A stretch of 64,000 nucleotides of DNA from Streptomyces silvae (GCF_016745505.1 NZ_JAERUC010000195.1:1-64000); one strand, 5' to 3'; numbered from the stretch's first letter, positions 34,190-43,380 are shown. The notes: generated by a model not told the origin, from the sequence alone. Numbers and translations: made by a program.

Positions 34190-34444
34190 GTGCTGATGGC
34201 CAATCCCGCAACGCTGCGGAATCTCGTCAAGCGCTACGAGACACTGCGGAGCGCTCATGCACGGCTCGGCACGTCCGAGAGCCGCCGTCAACTCGAAGAC
34301 GTCTCGTACACCCTCTGCGTCACCACCGGAACCAGGACCGTCCCGGACGCCCTGGCCGCCGCGGCTGTCCAGCTGCGCGCCGTCCCGGCGGGTGCGTCCC
34401 TGGCCCCGGCACCGGGTGCGGCCGAGGTGCAGCTGACCGCCTGA
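34190..34444 (+). CDS. DUF5133 family small protein
   Basis: 84 residues from the GTG at 34190 (MLMANPATLRNLVKRYETL), with GAGAGGA upstream. The helical N-terminus and SYTLCVTTGTRTVPDALAAA are typical of DUF5133, a Streptomyces protein often near regulatory genes. It may follow from recall only. Function unknown. No partner in the immediate context. Confidence 0.75.
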   Translation: MLMANPATLRNLVKRYETLRSAHARLGTSESRRQLEDVSYTLCVTTGTRTVPDALAAAAVQLRAVPAGASLAPAPGAAEVQLTA

Positions 34445-34624
34445 CGCAGTACGGAACACCTGGGAATGGCGCCGGTTCGGTCGAACCGGCGCCATTCGTC
34501 CTGTCCGGGCACCACCCGGCGGAAGACCGCGCGACACGCCGAATGGGCGGACGGCGCCGTCGATCGGGTGACTCCCACCGGTCGGACAACATGACTGTTC
34601 GCGCGGGCGGCTAGGCATGTCAGC

Positions 34625-35473
34625 ATGAGATTTGAGCCCCGCCGAAACAAGACCGTGTCCCCGCGCACCCGTCGGCTCCGCGTCGCCGGAGGCGCCCTGT
34701 GCGCCGCCGCTCTTGCCGCCACCCTCGTGACCGGTTGTGGTCAGGACAGCGGTGACGAGACCGCCGCGGCCACTTCTGAGGCTGCGAAGGTCCTCCCGAA
34801 CCAGACGACCAGCCCCTCCGGGAGCGTCTCGCCCTCCGGGACGGCGCAGCTGACCGAGGACCAGACCAAGCGCAAGGAACTGCTGTCGACCGTCAAGGTC
34901 ACCTTCGACAAGGCCGCCACGACGGCTGTCGGCGAGGTGTCCGGTGGCAAGCTGACCGATCTGGACCTCGAAGGCATCGACGACCAGGACGACGACGCGA
35001 CCGGCAGCCCGAGCCCGACCGGCAGCCCGACGGACGGCACCAGCCCGAGCCCGGGCGGCACCGAGAGCCCCGGCGGCACCGGGAGCCCGAGCCCGAGCCC
35101 GAGCCCGAGCGGCAGCGCCGGCAGCCCGAAGTGGGTCGCGGAGGTCGTCGAGGAGGACGGAACCGCCCACCACGTCACCATCGACGCGGTGACCGGAAAG
35201 GTCATCGACTCGTCGCCGGACGCCGACCAGAGCGACGCCGACAAGCAGAAGCTTGCGGACCAGATCTCCAAGGCGACGCAGACGCCCCAGCAGGCGGCCA
35301 AGGTCGCCACGGACAAGAAGCCGGGCAAGGTCACCTCGATCGCCCTCGACGAGAACGACAGCAACGTTCTGGTCTGGCAGGTCGACGTGGTCACCAAGGA
35401 CTGGAAGAAGACCACCTTCGACGTGGACGCGGCCAAGGGCACGATCACGGACGAGCAGGTCGACAACGACTGA
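34625..35473 (+). CDS. PepSY-domain lipoprotein
   Basis: 282 residues. A lipoprotein signal ends in the lipobox LVTGC (Cys ~38). Two PepSY-like regions (~75-118 and ~162-278, with HHVTIDAVTGKVIDSSPD and VWQVDVVTKDWKKTTFDVDA) flank a Ser/Pro/Gly/Thr-rich linker of ~45 residues made of repeated GSPSPTGSP-type units. PepSY domains inhibit proteases or sense the envelope. The protein is acidic and anchored outside the membrane. Monocistronic. Confidence 0.85.
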   Translation: MRFEPRRNKTVSPRTRRLRVAGGALCAAALAATLVTGCGQDSGDETAAATSEAAKVLPNQTTSPSGSVSPSGTAQLTEDQTKRKELLSTVKVTFDKAATTAVGEVSGGKLTDLDLEGIDDQDDDATGSPSPTGSPTDGTSPSPGGTESPGGTGSPSPSPSPSGSAGSPKWVAEVVEEDGTAHHVTIDAVTGKVIDSSPDADQSDADKQKLADQISKATQTPQQAAKVATDKKPGKVTSIALDENDSNVLVWQVDVVTKDWKKTTFDVDAAKGTITDEQVDND

Positions 35474-35491
35474 TCACAGCACCCACGGACT

Positions 35492-35598
35492 CATCGGTGG
35501 CGGACCGCGACGCGGTGCGTCACCGATGTGCTTTCCCCGGTCCGCAAGGCCCCGTGCACGCAGGCACCGGCGGGACATCGCCCGTGGCGCACGGGGCC
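35492..35598. terminator. Two hairpins after the PepSY gene
   Basis: First hairpin: CATCGGTG (35492-35499) with CACCGATG (35521-35528). Second: GGCCCCGTGC (35548-35557) with GCACGGGGCC (35589-35598). They lie between converging genes. Confidence 0.6.
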
Positions 35599-35615
35599 GC
35601 GCGGGCCCCGCCCGC

Positions 35616-36116
35616 TCAGCCCCGGTGTCCCGCGTCCGCCAGATCACGGGTGAAGGACAGCCCGGGCTTTCCCATCAGCGTGATCGCGCCGGCCTCCACG
35701 AACCCGGTACGGGCCAGCACGGCCCTCGAACCCGCGTTGTCCGCCGTCGTCCTGGCCCGCAGGACGGTCAGGCCGTACTCCGCGAGGGCCAGCGCACACA
35801 CCTCGCGGACCGCCGACGTGGCCAGCCCCCGTCCCGCCGCCCGCTCGGCGACCCGGTACCCGAGCTCGGCCGAGCCTCCCGCGACGTCCACCAGGTTGAC
35901 CCGCCCCAGCACGGCCCCGTCTCCGTCCGACAGGACGTGAAAGTGGTCCACGCCCGCCGCCTGCGATGCGAGCAACTCGGCGAGCCGGGTGTCGAATCCG
36001 GCGAAGAAGGCATCCCCCCGGTCCGGGACGGAGGCGGCGAAGTACGCGCGGTTCTCCCGCTCGAAGGCGAGCAGGGCGGGAGCGTGATCGGGACGCAGAC
36101 GTTCGAGGACAGCCAT
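35616..36116 (-). CDS. GNAT acetyltransferase, RimJ-like
   Basis: 166 residues. The acetyl-CoA-binding region is RVAERAAGRGLATSAVREV, followed by LRARTTADNAGSRAVLARTGF, the pattern of N-acetyltransferases that act on protein N-termini or small amines. The ATG at 36116 has a weak site. It follows the secreted hydrolase gene on the same strand after 110 bp. Substrate unknown. Confidence 0.85.
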   Translation of the reverse strand: MAVLERLRPDHAPALLAFERENRAYFAASVPDRGDAFFAGFDTRLAELLASQAAGVDHFHVLSDGDGAVLGRVNLVDVAGGSAELGYRVAERAAGRGLATSAVREVCALALAEYGLTVLRARTTADNAGSRAVLARTGFVEAGAITLMGKPGLSFTRDLADAGHRG

Positions 36117-36226
36117 CCGGGAACGATATCCAGCATGGACCGCCGGGGGAGAGCGGTTTCAGGGCCGGAACCGAAGCCCCGGCCACCCGACGCGTGCGCC
36201 GCTGTCGACGCCGCTGTCGACGCCGC

Positions 36227-37723
36227 TCAGGGCGCGATTCCCACGTCCCCGAGCCGGCTCCACTTCCTCTCCTGGGCCCTGGTCATCGCGGGCCACTGCG
36301 TGGCCCCCGGGCGTGGGTTCACGCGCGAGGCGTAAGGGCCGGGGCGATGGCCGGGCCGGAAGAAGCACCCGGTGCCGTACACGTCGTCGAAGGCCGGGCA
36401 GGAAGAGGCGACGGAGGCCGGCGTCGGCTTCCGTCCTGTGCGCACCCACCCGGACAACGCCGAGAGCGCACTGGCGTACTCCGCCGTGCTGAGCCCGCTG
36501 TGCTCGCCCTCCTGGGTGAAGGTCTGCACGAGGTACCGGTCGCGGTGAGCCCCCCTCAGACTGTCGCGGTAGGCCGCCTCGTGCTCCACGAAGGCCGTGG
36601 GGTCGTCGATGGCGTGCATGGTCAGCACGGGGACGGACACGGTGCCGGTCACATCACTGTCGTACGAGAGGTCACGGCGGGCCGAGGGGTCGGCGGAGAA
36701 CCGCTCGACCCCGGCGTTCAGGGCCGCGTCGTCGTGCGACCCGCTGTAACGCACCCCCTCGTTGCCGAAGGGGCTGCGCAGGCCGAGCCGTCGCACGATG
36801 TCGCGGAACGTGAAGGTCGCGAAGGAGAGGTGCGACTCCAGGGTCCGCTCGGGGATCTTCGTGACCGCGAGGATGTCGTCCAGGTTCCGCTGCTGGAGGG
36901 GCGTCCGCTCCGCAGGCTCCGAGGCGTACCCGGTGCACTCCTGAAGCCTGGCCCGCAGCCCGGCGCCCGTCATGGTCGAGTCGTCACGGAGGCCCATCCA
37001 CAGGGGGTACGAAGGCTCCGACGGGCGCGGATGGTTCCGGCAGTAGTACTGGTACACGACACGCAGGTCCACCCGGTAGTCGTAACCACGCGAGCCGCCC
37101 GCGAGAACACCGTTGGTGAGCAGCGCGCCGTCATAGGGGGAGCCGGGCCCGGCTCCGTACGTCTCGATGGTCTTCGCGGCCACATTCCCGCCCCAGGACT
37201 GGCCGTGGATCAGCGTGGTGTCGGGGCGCCCGAACCTCTTGGTGAACAGCCGGCGCAGGTTCTCCGTGTCCGCGGCCGCCATCCTCGTCCCGTAGCCACC
37301 GCGGCGGTAGGCCGAACCCGCCCAGGCGTAGCCCTCGTCGACCATGACCGACCAGCGCTCCAGGTCGTCGGCGCTGCGCTCGGGGTCCGACTCCGCGCCC
37401 AGGTCGGGTCCACCGTGGGCGTGCATGACCAGCGTTCCGTTCCATGTGTGGGGGACGGCGACGGTGTAGTGCGCGCCGTGGGAGTCCTGCCCGGCGTAGC
37501 AGGTCGCCTTCGGTGCCAGTCGTGCCGGGCAGGCGACCGTATCCGGCGCTCCGGCCGCCGCCGAGGGCTGGGCGGGGCCGATGAGGCTCGCCGCGAGCAT
37601 GAGGCTCGCGGCGAGAGCGCCTGCCGCGCAGCCTGCCGTCACCGGTGACCGCCTTCCGTGTGAACGCTGCCGCATGACAAAGGCGACCACGGTATTGCCT
37701 CCTGGCTTCTCGCTCCGTTGCAT
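36227..37723 (-). CDS. Secreted alpha/beta hydrolase
   Basis: 498 residues from the ATG at 37723; an internal ATG at 37675 (MRQRSHGRRSPV) gives a more usual twin-arginine-like leader and may be the real start. The signal ends near PSAAAGAP. The nucleophile elbow GQSWGG has Ser176, HAHGGPD is the oxyanion region, and the catalytic His is probably in QEGEHSG. Cys pairs suggest an extracellular fold. It resembles secreted esterases/prolyl-oligopeptidase-like hydrolases; substrate unknown. Confidence 0.78.
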   Translation of the reverse strand: MQRSEKPGGNTVVAFVMRQRSHGRRSPVTAGCAAGALAASLMLAASLIGPAQPSAAAGAPDTVACPARLAPKATCYAGQDSHGAHYTVAVPHTWNGTLVMHAHGGPDLGAESDPERSADDLERWSVMVDEGYAWAGSAYRRGGYGTRMAAADTENLRRLFTKRFGRPDTTLIHGQSWGGNVAAKTIETYGAGPGSPYDGALLTNGVLAGGSRGYDYRVDLRVVYQYYCRNHPRPSEPSYPLWMGLRDDSTMTGAGLRARLQECTGYASEPAERTPLQQRNLDDILAVTKIPERTLESHLSFATFTFRDIVRRLGLRSPFGNEGVRYSGSHDDAALNAGVERFSADPSARRDLSYDSDVTGTVSVPVLTMHAIDDPTAFVEHEAAYRDSLRGAHRDRYLVQTFTQEGEHSGLSTAEYASALSALSGWVRTGRKPTPASVASSCPAFDDVYGTGCFFRPGHRPGPYASRVNPRPGATQWPAMTRAQERKWSRLGDVGIAP

Positions 37724-37853
37724 GCCGGCCGATGCTAGCCACGCCGCTGTGATCCACCAGAGGTCTCGTCATTGCGTTCATATCGTTTACCGGCCGACCG
37801 TCCGGCGGCGCGGACATCGGCACGAACGGTGACCTCGGCCCCTCCCGCGCGTT

Positions 37854-38999
37854 GTGCAGAACATGCCCACTTCCTCCCCCAGTTCGCCCCCCGCCCAGGC
37901 CGCACCGGTGGTGAAGCCGAAGCCCTTCCTGCTGACGCCCAGCCAGGGAGAAGCCGCCCGTACGCTCCTGGCCTACGTGGGATCACTGCCGCTGCGAGGT
38001 GCCGACGCCCAGCTCCTCGCGGTCGTCGTCGCCGTCCGGGCGGCCCGGACCGGAATCGGCAACCTCACCGGCCAGGACCTGCGTTCCCTGCGCCTGGCCG
38101 ATCCGGAGGCCGCCGTCACCTCCTTCGCCGCCCTCGGCTGGCAGAGGCAGGAAACCCTGCTCGGCGACGACCTCGTCACCCCGGTGGGGATCGTCGTGCC
38201 GGACCTCGCCGGCCGGACCGACGCCCGGCTGCCCTTCGGCAAGGTGATGCGGTCCAGGGTCTCGGGCTGGACGGTGCGGACCCTGGCCGCCAAGCCGGTC
38301 AAGAAGACCTCGACCGCCGTGCGGCTGGCCGCGCTGTTCCTCGCGGCCCACGGCCCGGCCGACGCGTACGGCACGCTGCCCGCCCACCTGCCCGACGACT
38401 GCCGGACCGCTCTGCCCGAACTGCTCGCCAAGGGCTTCCTGCAGGAGCTCGACGGCGACCGCTATCTGCTGTCGGAAGCCGTACGGCATCTGGCCGGGGT
38501 ACGCCCCCCGTCCGACATTCCGGCGGCCAGGCGCAAGGAGCCCGAGGCGGACGAACTGAACTGGGAGGACTGGAAGGGCCGGGCGAGCGTCGCCCTGCGC
38601 CGGCATGTCGAGGCGGTCGAGAGCTGCACCGACTGCTCCCTGTCGACGGCCAGGGTCTCCGAGGCGTTCATGCGCACGGCGGTTCCGGCCCAGTTCGAGG
38701 AGAAGGTGCGCGCGGCCCACCGTGTCTGGGAGGCGAAGTTCCCCGACCAGGGGCCTGCCACCGCCGAGTTCGCCGCCGCCTTCCGCGCCGCACACGGTCA
38801 TGGGCCTTCGGTCAAGCAGCTCTGCCAGGCGATGGGCTGGGGCAAGATGTCGCGGGAGCTGCGGATGTACGTCGTCCGAGGGCTGATCGCCGACGGCTGG
38901 CTGACGAACACCGACCCGGTGCCGTGGACCCTGCGCCCGGGCAGGGCCGCCCGCGCCGGTACCTCCGCTGCGACGACAACGGCCGTACGCGCAGGCTGA
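37854..38999 (+). CDS. Conserved protein of unknown function with winged-helix-like C-terminus
   Basis: 381 residues from the GTG at 37854 (or ATG at 37863). Regions: Pro/Ser-rich N-terminus (1-~25); TPSQGEAARTLLAYVGSLP; a middle region with FLAAHGPADAYGTLP; and a C-terminal ~110 residues ending SVKQLCQAMGW...RELRMYVVRGLIADGWL, which reads like a helix-turn-helix or winged helix. CTDCS near residue 258 is a small Cys pair. I do not recognise the family. It is divergent from the secreted hydrolase and likely a DNA-binding regulator, an inference. Confidence 0.72.
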   Translation: MQNMPTSSPSSPPAQAAPVVKPKPFLLTPSQGEAARTLLAYVGSLPLRGADAQLLAVVVAVRAARTGIGNLTGQDLRSLRLADPEAAVTSFAALGWQRQETLLGDDLVTPVGIVVPDLAGRTDARLPFGKVMRSRVSGWTVRTLAAKPVKKTSTAVRLAALFLAAHGPADAYGTLPAHLPDDCRTALPELLAKGFLQELDGDRYLLSEAVRHLAGVRPPSDIPAARRKEPEADELNWEDWKGRASVALRRHVEAVESCTDCSLSTARVSEAFMRTAVPAQFEEKVRAAHRVWEAKFPDQGPATAEFAAAFRAAHGHGPSVKQLCQAMGWGKMSRELRMYVVRGLIADGWLTNTDPVPWTLRPGRAARAGTSAATTTAVRAG

Positions 39000-39112
39000 G
39001 TTGGGGGTGACGCCGGACCGGGCGCGCTCGCAGGGTTCAAGGTGTTTGTGGTGGGCATGCCAGGCGTATCGCGCGTGCCCCCCACAGCCACGCGCCGACC
39101 TGGAGGACGTCA

Positions 39113-39880
39113 GTGAAAAGCCGCGCCCCGATCCGTAAGGCCGCTCTCGTCGTGACCAGCGCCGTCGCTCTGGTCATCGCCACCGCGAGCAGCGCGCTCG
39201 CCGACCCGCCGACCGCGCTTCCGGCGAACGCGGACGCGCTGGAACAGACATTCCAGCCGGCGTTCGACTACGACACGGACGGCTGCTATCCCACACCGGC
39301 GATCGGGCCCGACGGAACGATCGCCCCCGGCCTCAACACCACCGGTGCGGTCAACGGCAGTTGCCGTGACGCCGTCGATCTGGACAACACCAACGGCTAT
39401 GCCCGCTCCACCTGCAACAACGGGTGGTGCGCCGTCATGTACGGGCTCTACTTCGAGAAGGACCAGGCGGTGGCCGGCAGCGGGCTCGGCGGGCACCGGC
39501 ACGACTGGGAACACGTCGTGGTCTGGATCCAGGACAACCAGGCCCGTTACGTGTCCACCTCCGCCCACGGGAACTTCGACATCTACTCCAGTGACCGGAT
39601 CCGGTGGGACGGGACCCACCCCAAGATCGTCTACCACAAGGACGGTGTGAGCACCCACTGCTTCCGCCCCGCGAACTCCAACGACGAGCCGCCGGAGAAC
39701 CACTACCACGAGTGGCGGTTCCCGACTCTCGTCGGCTGGAACGGCTACCCGGCCGGCCTGCGCGACAAGCTGGTCCAGGCGGACTTCGGGAGCGCGGTCT
39801 TCGGCCTCAAGGACGGCAACTTCGCCGCCCACCTGGCGAAGGCACTCCCGGCCGGCATCCCCTTCGACCCCAACGCCTGA
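39113..39880 (+). CDS. Secreted Nep1-like protein (NLP, NPP1 family)
   Basis: 255 residues from the GTG at 39113, with a signal peptide (1-30, ASSALA). The NLP signature GHRHDWE is perfect at 127-133; its acidic and His residues hold the metal needed for membrane damage in plant-pathogen toxins. AVMYGLYFEKDQ and HEWRFPTLVGW are also family marks. NLPs bind sphingolipids of dicot plants and kill cells; some family members are non-toxic. Several soil Streptomyces carry one. Monocistronic with a strong terminator. Confidence 0.95.
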   Translation: MKSRAPIRKAALVVTSAVALVIATASSALADPPTALPANADALEQTFQPAFDYDTDGCYPTPAIGPDGTIAPGLNTTGAVNGSCRDAVDLDNTNGYARSTCNNGWCAVMYGLYFEKDQAVAGSGLGGHRHDWEHVVVWIQDNQARYVSTSAHGNFDIYSSDRIRWDGTHPKIVYHKDGVSTHCFRPANSNDEPPENHYHEWRFPTLVGWNGYPAGLRDKLVQADFGSAVFGLKDGNFAAHLAKALPAGIPFDPNA

Positions 39881-39893
39881 TACAGGACGGGCC

Positions 39894-39940
39894 GCTGACG
39901 CCGCATACCCCGCCGAGTGGCAGGGGTATGCGGCGTCAGC
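39894..39940. terminator. 18-bp perfect hairpin between NLP and VOC genes
   Basis: Arms at 39894-39911 and 39923-39940 are fully complementary with an 11-nt loop. It sits between converging genes and should work both ways. Confidence 0.88.
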
Positions 39941-39990
39941 GCCGGTCGGTGTGATCCGGACGGGAGGCGCCGGTCCGCCCCGGCGGCGTG

Positions 39991-40422
39991 TCAGCGGGCC
40001 GACAGCTCCGAAGGCGCCTCCTGGACCACCCATCCGTTGCCGTCCGGGTCGGCGAAGGACATGAACGAATTCCAGGTGTCCCCCTTGCCCTCCTCCCAGC
40101 CCGTCGCGCCGACGTGCCGGATCGGGGAGACGTCCACGCCCCGGCCCGTCAATTCCTCGCGTGCCGCCTCGATGTCCGTCACGCAGAGCTGGAGACCCTG
40201 CAGCGTGCCGGGTGACATCGTCCTCTCGCCGGGGAAGGCGGGCATCCCCCGGAGCATCGCGATCGAACACCGCGACTCCGGTGGCGTCAGCTGGATGATG
40301 CGCATGCCGGGGGCGACCTCGTCGTCCAGGTCGAGCCTGAAGCCGGCCCGGTCGGTGTAGAAGGCCTTCGCCCGGTCCATGTCGGTGACGGGGACCGGGA
40401 TGACCTCGAGTGTCCAGTTCAT
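39991..40422 (-). CDS. VOC (glyoxalase/dioxygenase superfamily) protein
   Basis: 143 residues with two beta-alpha-beta modules: VIPVPVTDMDRAKAFYTDRAGF and GLQLCVTDIEAAREELTGRG. It ends SFADPDGNGWVVQE, a typical metal-ligand Glu position. The superfamily includes glyoxalases, antibiotic-binding proteins and dioxygenases; I cannot choose among them. It is the upstream neighbour of nothing obvious and ends at a shared terminator. Confidence 0.85.
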   Translation of the reverse strand: MNWTLEVIPVPVTDMDRAKAFYTDRAGFRLDLDDEVAPGMRIIQLTPPESRCSIAMLRGMPAFPGERTMSPGTLQGLQLCVTDIEAAREELTGRGVDVSPIRHVGATGWEEGKGDTWNSFMSFADPDGNGWVVQEAPSELSAR

Positions 40423-40624
40423 GGAGCCTCCTCAGCAGGGCCAGTGCGCCTGGCCGATCGCGACGTCCTCGGCGGAGCCGGACGGCGGGGCGCCCCGGCG
40501 CATCCGAAGGAGGTCCACCGTCACCCGGGAAGGGGGCGGCGCGCACGCCGAAACGCGTGCGGAGTCCGCACTGTGACCATTTGCCCCGCCCGGGCCGAGA
40601 GCGACGGGGCCTGGTCCGGCGGTC

Positions 40625-40665
40625 GGGCCTGGGCCTGGGCCTGGTCCTGGTCTGGCCTGGTCCGG
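40625..40665. repeat. GGCCTG/GGTCTG short repeat tract
   Basis: About six imperfect repeats of GGCCTG, GGTCCTG and GGTCTG in the gap between the VOC and flavin/F420-protein genes. Confidence 0.6.
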
Positions 40666-40674
40666 GCGGAAACC

Positions 40675-41097
40675 CTAGGTCGCCGCCTGGGAGCTGTCCC
40701 GGAAGCCGCCCCATCCGTGCCAGCGGTCGATCTCGATCCAGGCGTTGACCCGGGCGCGGTCGCGGTCGGCGTACGGCTGGCCGAGGTACTGCCGTGACAG
40801 CCGGTCGATGCCGGCGAGACCCTCGTCGTCGCTCATCTCGACGACGCGCCCGATCAGGGTCACATGGGTGTACCAGTCGGAGTCGTCGAGCACCGTCAGC
40901 GTCACCCGGGGATCCCTGCGCAGATGGTCCAGGCGCTTGCGGCCCTCGTCCATGTTGACCAGCACCCGGCCCTCGTCCCAGAGGTACCAGGTCGCCGTCG
41001 ACACCGGCTGCCCGTCCGAACGAAGGGTCGCGATCACCGCGGGGTTGGGCTTGCGCAGCATGGCGATCGCGGCGTCGGGGAGTGGCGGCTTCGACAT
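40675..41097 (-). CDS. Pyridoxamine-phosphate-oxidase-fold (F420-binding type) protein
   Basis: 140 residues of the split-barrel PPOX fold. NPAVIATLRSDGQPVSTATWYLWDEGRVLV begins the flavin/F420-binding barrel and RVTLTVLDDSDWYTHVTLIGR follows. In actinobacteria this type usually binds F420 and reduces quinones or other substrates. GGAGAG lies upstream of the ATG at 41097. Monocistronic; substrate unknown. Confidence 0.87.
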   Translation of the reverse strand: MSKPPLPDAAIAMLRKPNPAVIATLRSDGQPVSTATWYLWDEGRVLVNMDEGRKRLDHLRRDPRVTLTVLDDSDWYTHVTLIGRVVEMSDDEGLAGIDRLSRQYLGQPYADRDRARVNAWIEIDRWHGWGGFRDSSQAAT

Positions 41098-41344
41098 GTT
41101 CTCTCCTCTGTCTCGTACGGGGCCCTCCCTGGGCCGGTGAACCGTACCGGGCGATGCGGAGGGCGGGCGCGCCTCCACGCTGCCACACCGGGTGAGCGCT
41201 CGCCCGTAGCGCCAACCCGCGCCGCCCGCGGATCCGGCCCTCGGCCACCGCATGTGAGCCGCACAGCGCGGTCGCGGGGCGGGGTACGGGAAACCGTCGG
41301 AGCGACCGAGGGGGATTGTCGGTGGTGGCTGTGATGCTGGTGCC

Positions 41345-41611
41345 ATGGACGAACTGATGAGGCGCCGCGTCTACGGCGCCGACCACGACGACCCCGACCC
41401 GGGGCCCAGGCCCGGGCACGTCTACGTGGAACTGGTGGGCGGCCCCCTGGACGGGCTGCTCCTCGACGTGACCAGCTGGCCCGAGGAGCGCCTCGCCGTG
41501 GGCGCCGCGCTCGGCACGGAGCTCGGGAAGTTCGGTGCGGGAGGACGCGCCGTGTACGGGCCCGTGGCCGCCGACCCGAGGCGCTGGGCCTGGGAGGCGG
41601 ACAGCCCCTGA
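41345..41611 (+). CDS. Small conserved protein of unknown function
   Basis: 88 residues with the core GHVYVELVGGPLDGLLLDVTSW and ending RAVYGPVAADPRRWAWEADSP. No signal or membrane segment; family not recognised, though similar short proteins occur widely in Streptomyces. The last five codons form the left arm of the terminator hairpin. Confidence 0.65.
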   Translation: MDELMRRRVYGADHDDPDPGPRPGHVYVELVGGPLDGLLLDVTSWPEERLAVGAALGTELGKFGAGGRAVYGPVAADPRRWAWEADSP

Positions 41612-41628
41612 CGAGCTGTCCGCCTCCC
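41592..41628. terminator. 14-bp hairpin overlapping the end of a coding region
   Basis: Perfect arms at 41592-41605 and 41615-41628. The left arm encodes the final residues and the stop at 41609-41611 is in the loop. It separates converging genes only 42 bp apart. Confidence 0.85.
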
Positions 41629-41653
41629 CGCACACAGGGGTGCCCCGCCCGCG

Positions 41654-43174
41654 TCAGTCCGTGCAGCGGGTGTCCTGGGCGGGGCGCTGCCCGGTGGTGA
41701 GGAAGCGGGTCACCACGCGGTCGCCGCACGCGGTGCCGTTGCCGAGATACATCCCGTGGCCGCCCTGGTCGACGGTGACCATCCTGGCGCGGTCACCGAG
41801 CGCCGTGCGCATCTTCAGCGCGCCGGAGTACGGCGTCGCGGGATCGCGCGGACTCTGCACCATCAGGACGTTGGACGGGCCCTCGTCGGTGATCCGTACG
41901 GGCCGCTCGGCCGGGCCGTCCTCCCAGAAGGCGCACGGAGTGACGTTGACCGGCATCCCGGCCGTCAGCGGATACCGCGCGCGGTCGGCGGCGACCCGCC
42001 CCGCGTCCCCGGAGGCGGGGCCGGGCCAGCGCACGTCGTTGCAGATCACCGCGACCATGAGCGCCGCGTCCTCGTCCGGGATGACCTGGGCCAGGTCCGG
42101 CGGCAGGGACGGCCTGCCCGTCTGATCCCGGGCCTCCTGGATCAGACGGGCCATCGCCGGGAACGCCGCGTCGCCGTACAGGGCGTTCTGGAGCGCCTGC
42201 CGCAGCCCGTTGCCGGTCAGCGGGACGCCCGGCGTGTCCGACTCGCGCGGAGAACGGTCCAGGCGCTCGGCGAGCGCGAGGAACAGCGGCTCCACGTCCT
42301 CGGCGCGTGAGGCCAGCCGCAGCCCCTCCGCCTCACGGGCGGGATCAGCCGCCCAGGCCGCGAAGTCCACGAAGCGGTCGGCGGACCCCCGCGCCATGTT
42401 CTCCAGCCACCCGCGCGCGACCCTCGACGGGTCCGGGTCGCCCGTGCTGTCGAGCACCGTACGGTCGACACGGGCGGGCTCCGTCTGCCCGTACACGGCA
42501 CCGACGTACGACCCGTAGGACGTGCCCCAGACCGACAGCTTCCGCTCGCCCAGGGCCTGCCGGAAGCGGTCGATGTCACGTACCTCGTTCCTCGTGGTGA
42601 ACGACCGCAGCACCGCGCCCCCATGGGCGGCACAGGACTCGGCCGTCCGCCGGGACCGCGCGGTGTTCTCCGTGATCCCGCCGTCCAGGGCGGGCCACGA
42701 CCGCAGCGTCACCAGCCGGCGGTCCGCCGCCGGGATTCCGCAGCGCGCCCTGACGCTTCCGCCGACGCCGCGCGGATCGAGACTGATCAGGTCGTACGCC
42801 CCGTCCAGCGCCTCCTGCAGCGCGGCGCCCTTCTGCGCCAGACGCTGCACACCGGACGATCCGGGGCCGCCCGGGATCACGACCAGGGTGCCGCGCCGCT
42901 TCTCCGGCCGGTCGCTGCGCAGCCGGGTGACGGCGACGGGGACGGTGCTCCCGTGGGGCCGGGAATAGTCCAGGGGGACGGGCAGGGTGGCGCACTCCTG
43001 CTCCGCGGGACCGGTGGTTCCGGCGGGCAGTTCGCACGGGTGCCAGTCGAGCCGGGGCGCGGACGCACCTCCGGTGCCGGCCGCCAGGGCCGCGGGCGGG
43101 GCGGCGGTCACCGTGGCGGCCACGGCGGTGGCACAGAGCGTCAGGAACAGTGTCGTGCGGGTCCAGTTCGTCAT
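41654..43174 (-). CDS. Secreted tripeptidyl aminopeptidase-like hydrolase
   Basis: 506 residues with a signal peptide (1-~31). Alpha/beta hydrolase of the SlpD/SlpE/Tap type: PGGPGSSG is the oxyanion region, GTSYGSY with Ser219 is the nucleophile elbow, and DQGGHGMY carries the catalytic His near the C-terminus, with a TAP-like C-terminal domain (AFWEDGPAERPVRI onward). Such Streptomyces enzymes release tripeptides from secreted proteins. The start at 43174 gives MTNWTRTTLF; the upstream open frame is not needed. Confidence 0.9.
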   Translation of the reverse strand: MTNWTRTTLFLTLCATAVAATVTAAPPAALAAGTGGASAPRLDWHPCELPAGTTGPAEQECATLPVPLDYSRPHGSTVPVAVTRLRSDRPEKRRGTLVVIPGGPGSSGVQRLAQKGAALQEALDGAYDLISLDPRGVGGSVRARCGIPAADRRLVTLRSWPALDGGITENTARSRRTAESCAAHGGAVLRSFTTRNEVRDIDRFRQALGERKLSVWGTSYGSYVGAVYGQTEPARVDRTVLDSTGDPDPSRVARGWLENMARGSADRFVDFAAWAADPAREAEGLRLASRAEDVEPLFLALAERLDRSPRESDTPGVPLTGNGLRQALQNALYGDAAFPAMARLIQEARDQTGRPSLPPDLAQVIPDEDAALMVAVICNDVRWPGPASGDAGRVAADRARYPLTAGMPVNVTPCAFWEDGPAERPVRITDEGPSNVLMVQSPRDPATPYSGALKMRTALGDRARMVTVDQGGHGMYLGNGTACGDRVVTRFLTTGQRPAQDTRCTD

Positions 43175-43380
43175 GCGGCAAGCGTGGTCGAGGCCCGCCC
43201 GGCTGCCCATGCGGCAGGCATGCGTACCTGAGGTGGGGCAAACCCCCTGGGCCGCGGCCAGGCGAGGAGCGCGGACCTCTACGCCCTGCGGGAACCCGTC
43301 GCGGCCTGGGCTGCGGACGGCCCTCACGGCGTCCGTGGTTCCGGGCCCACCCTGCCGTCACGCTCGATATCATCGGCTCC

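Noticed and set aside
39110..41635. An 841-codon minus-strand frame across several genes
   Set aside because: It crosses the NLP gene, a terminator and the VOC and PPOX genes; product is Arg/Pro-rich without domains.
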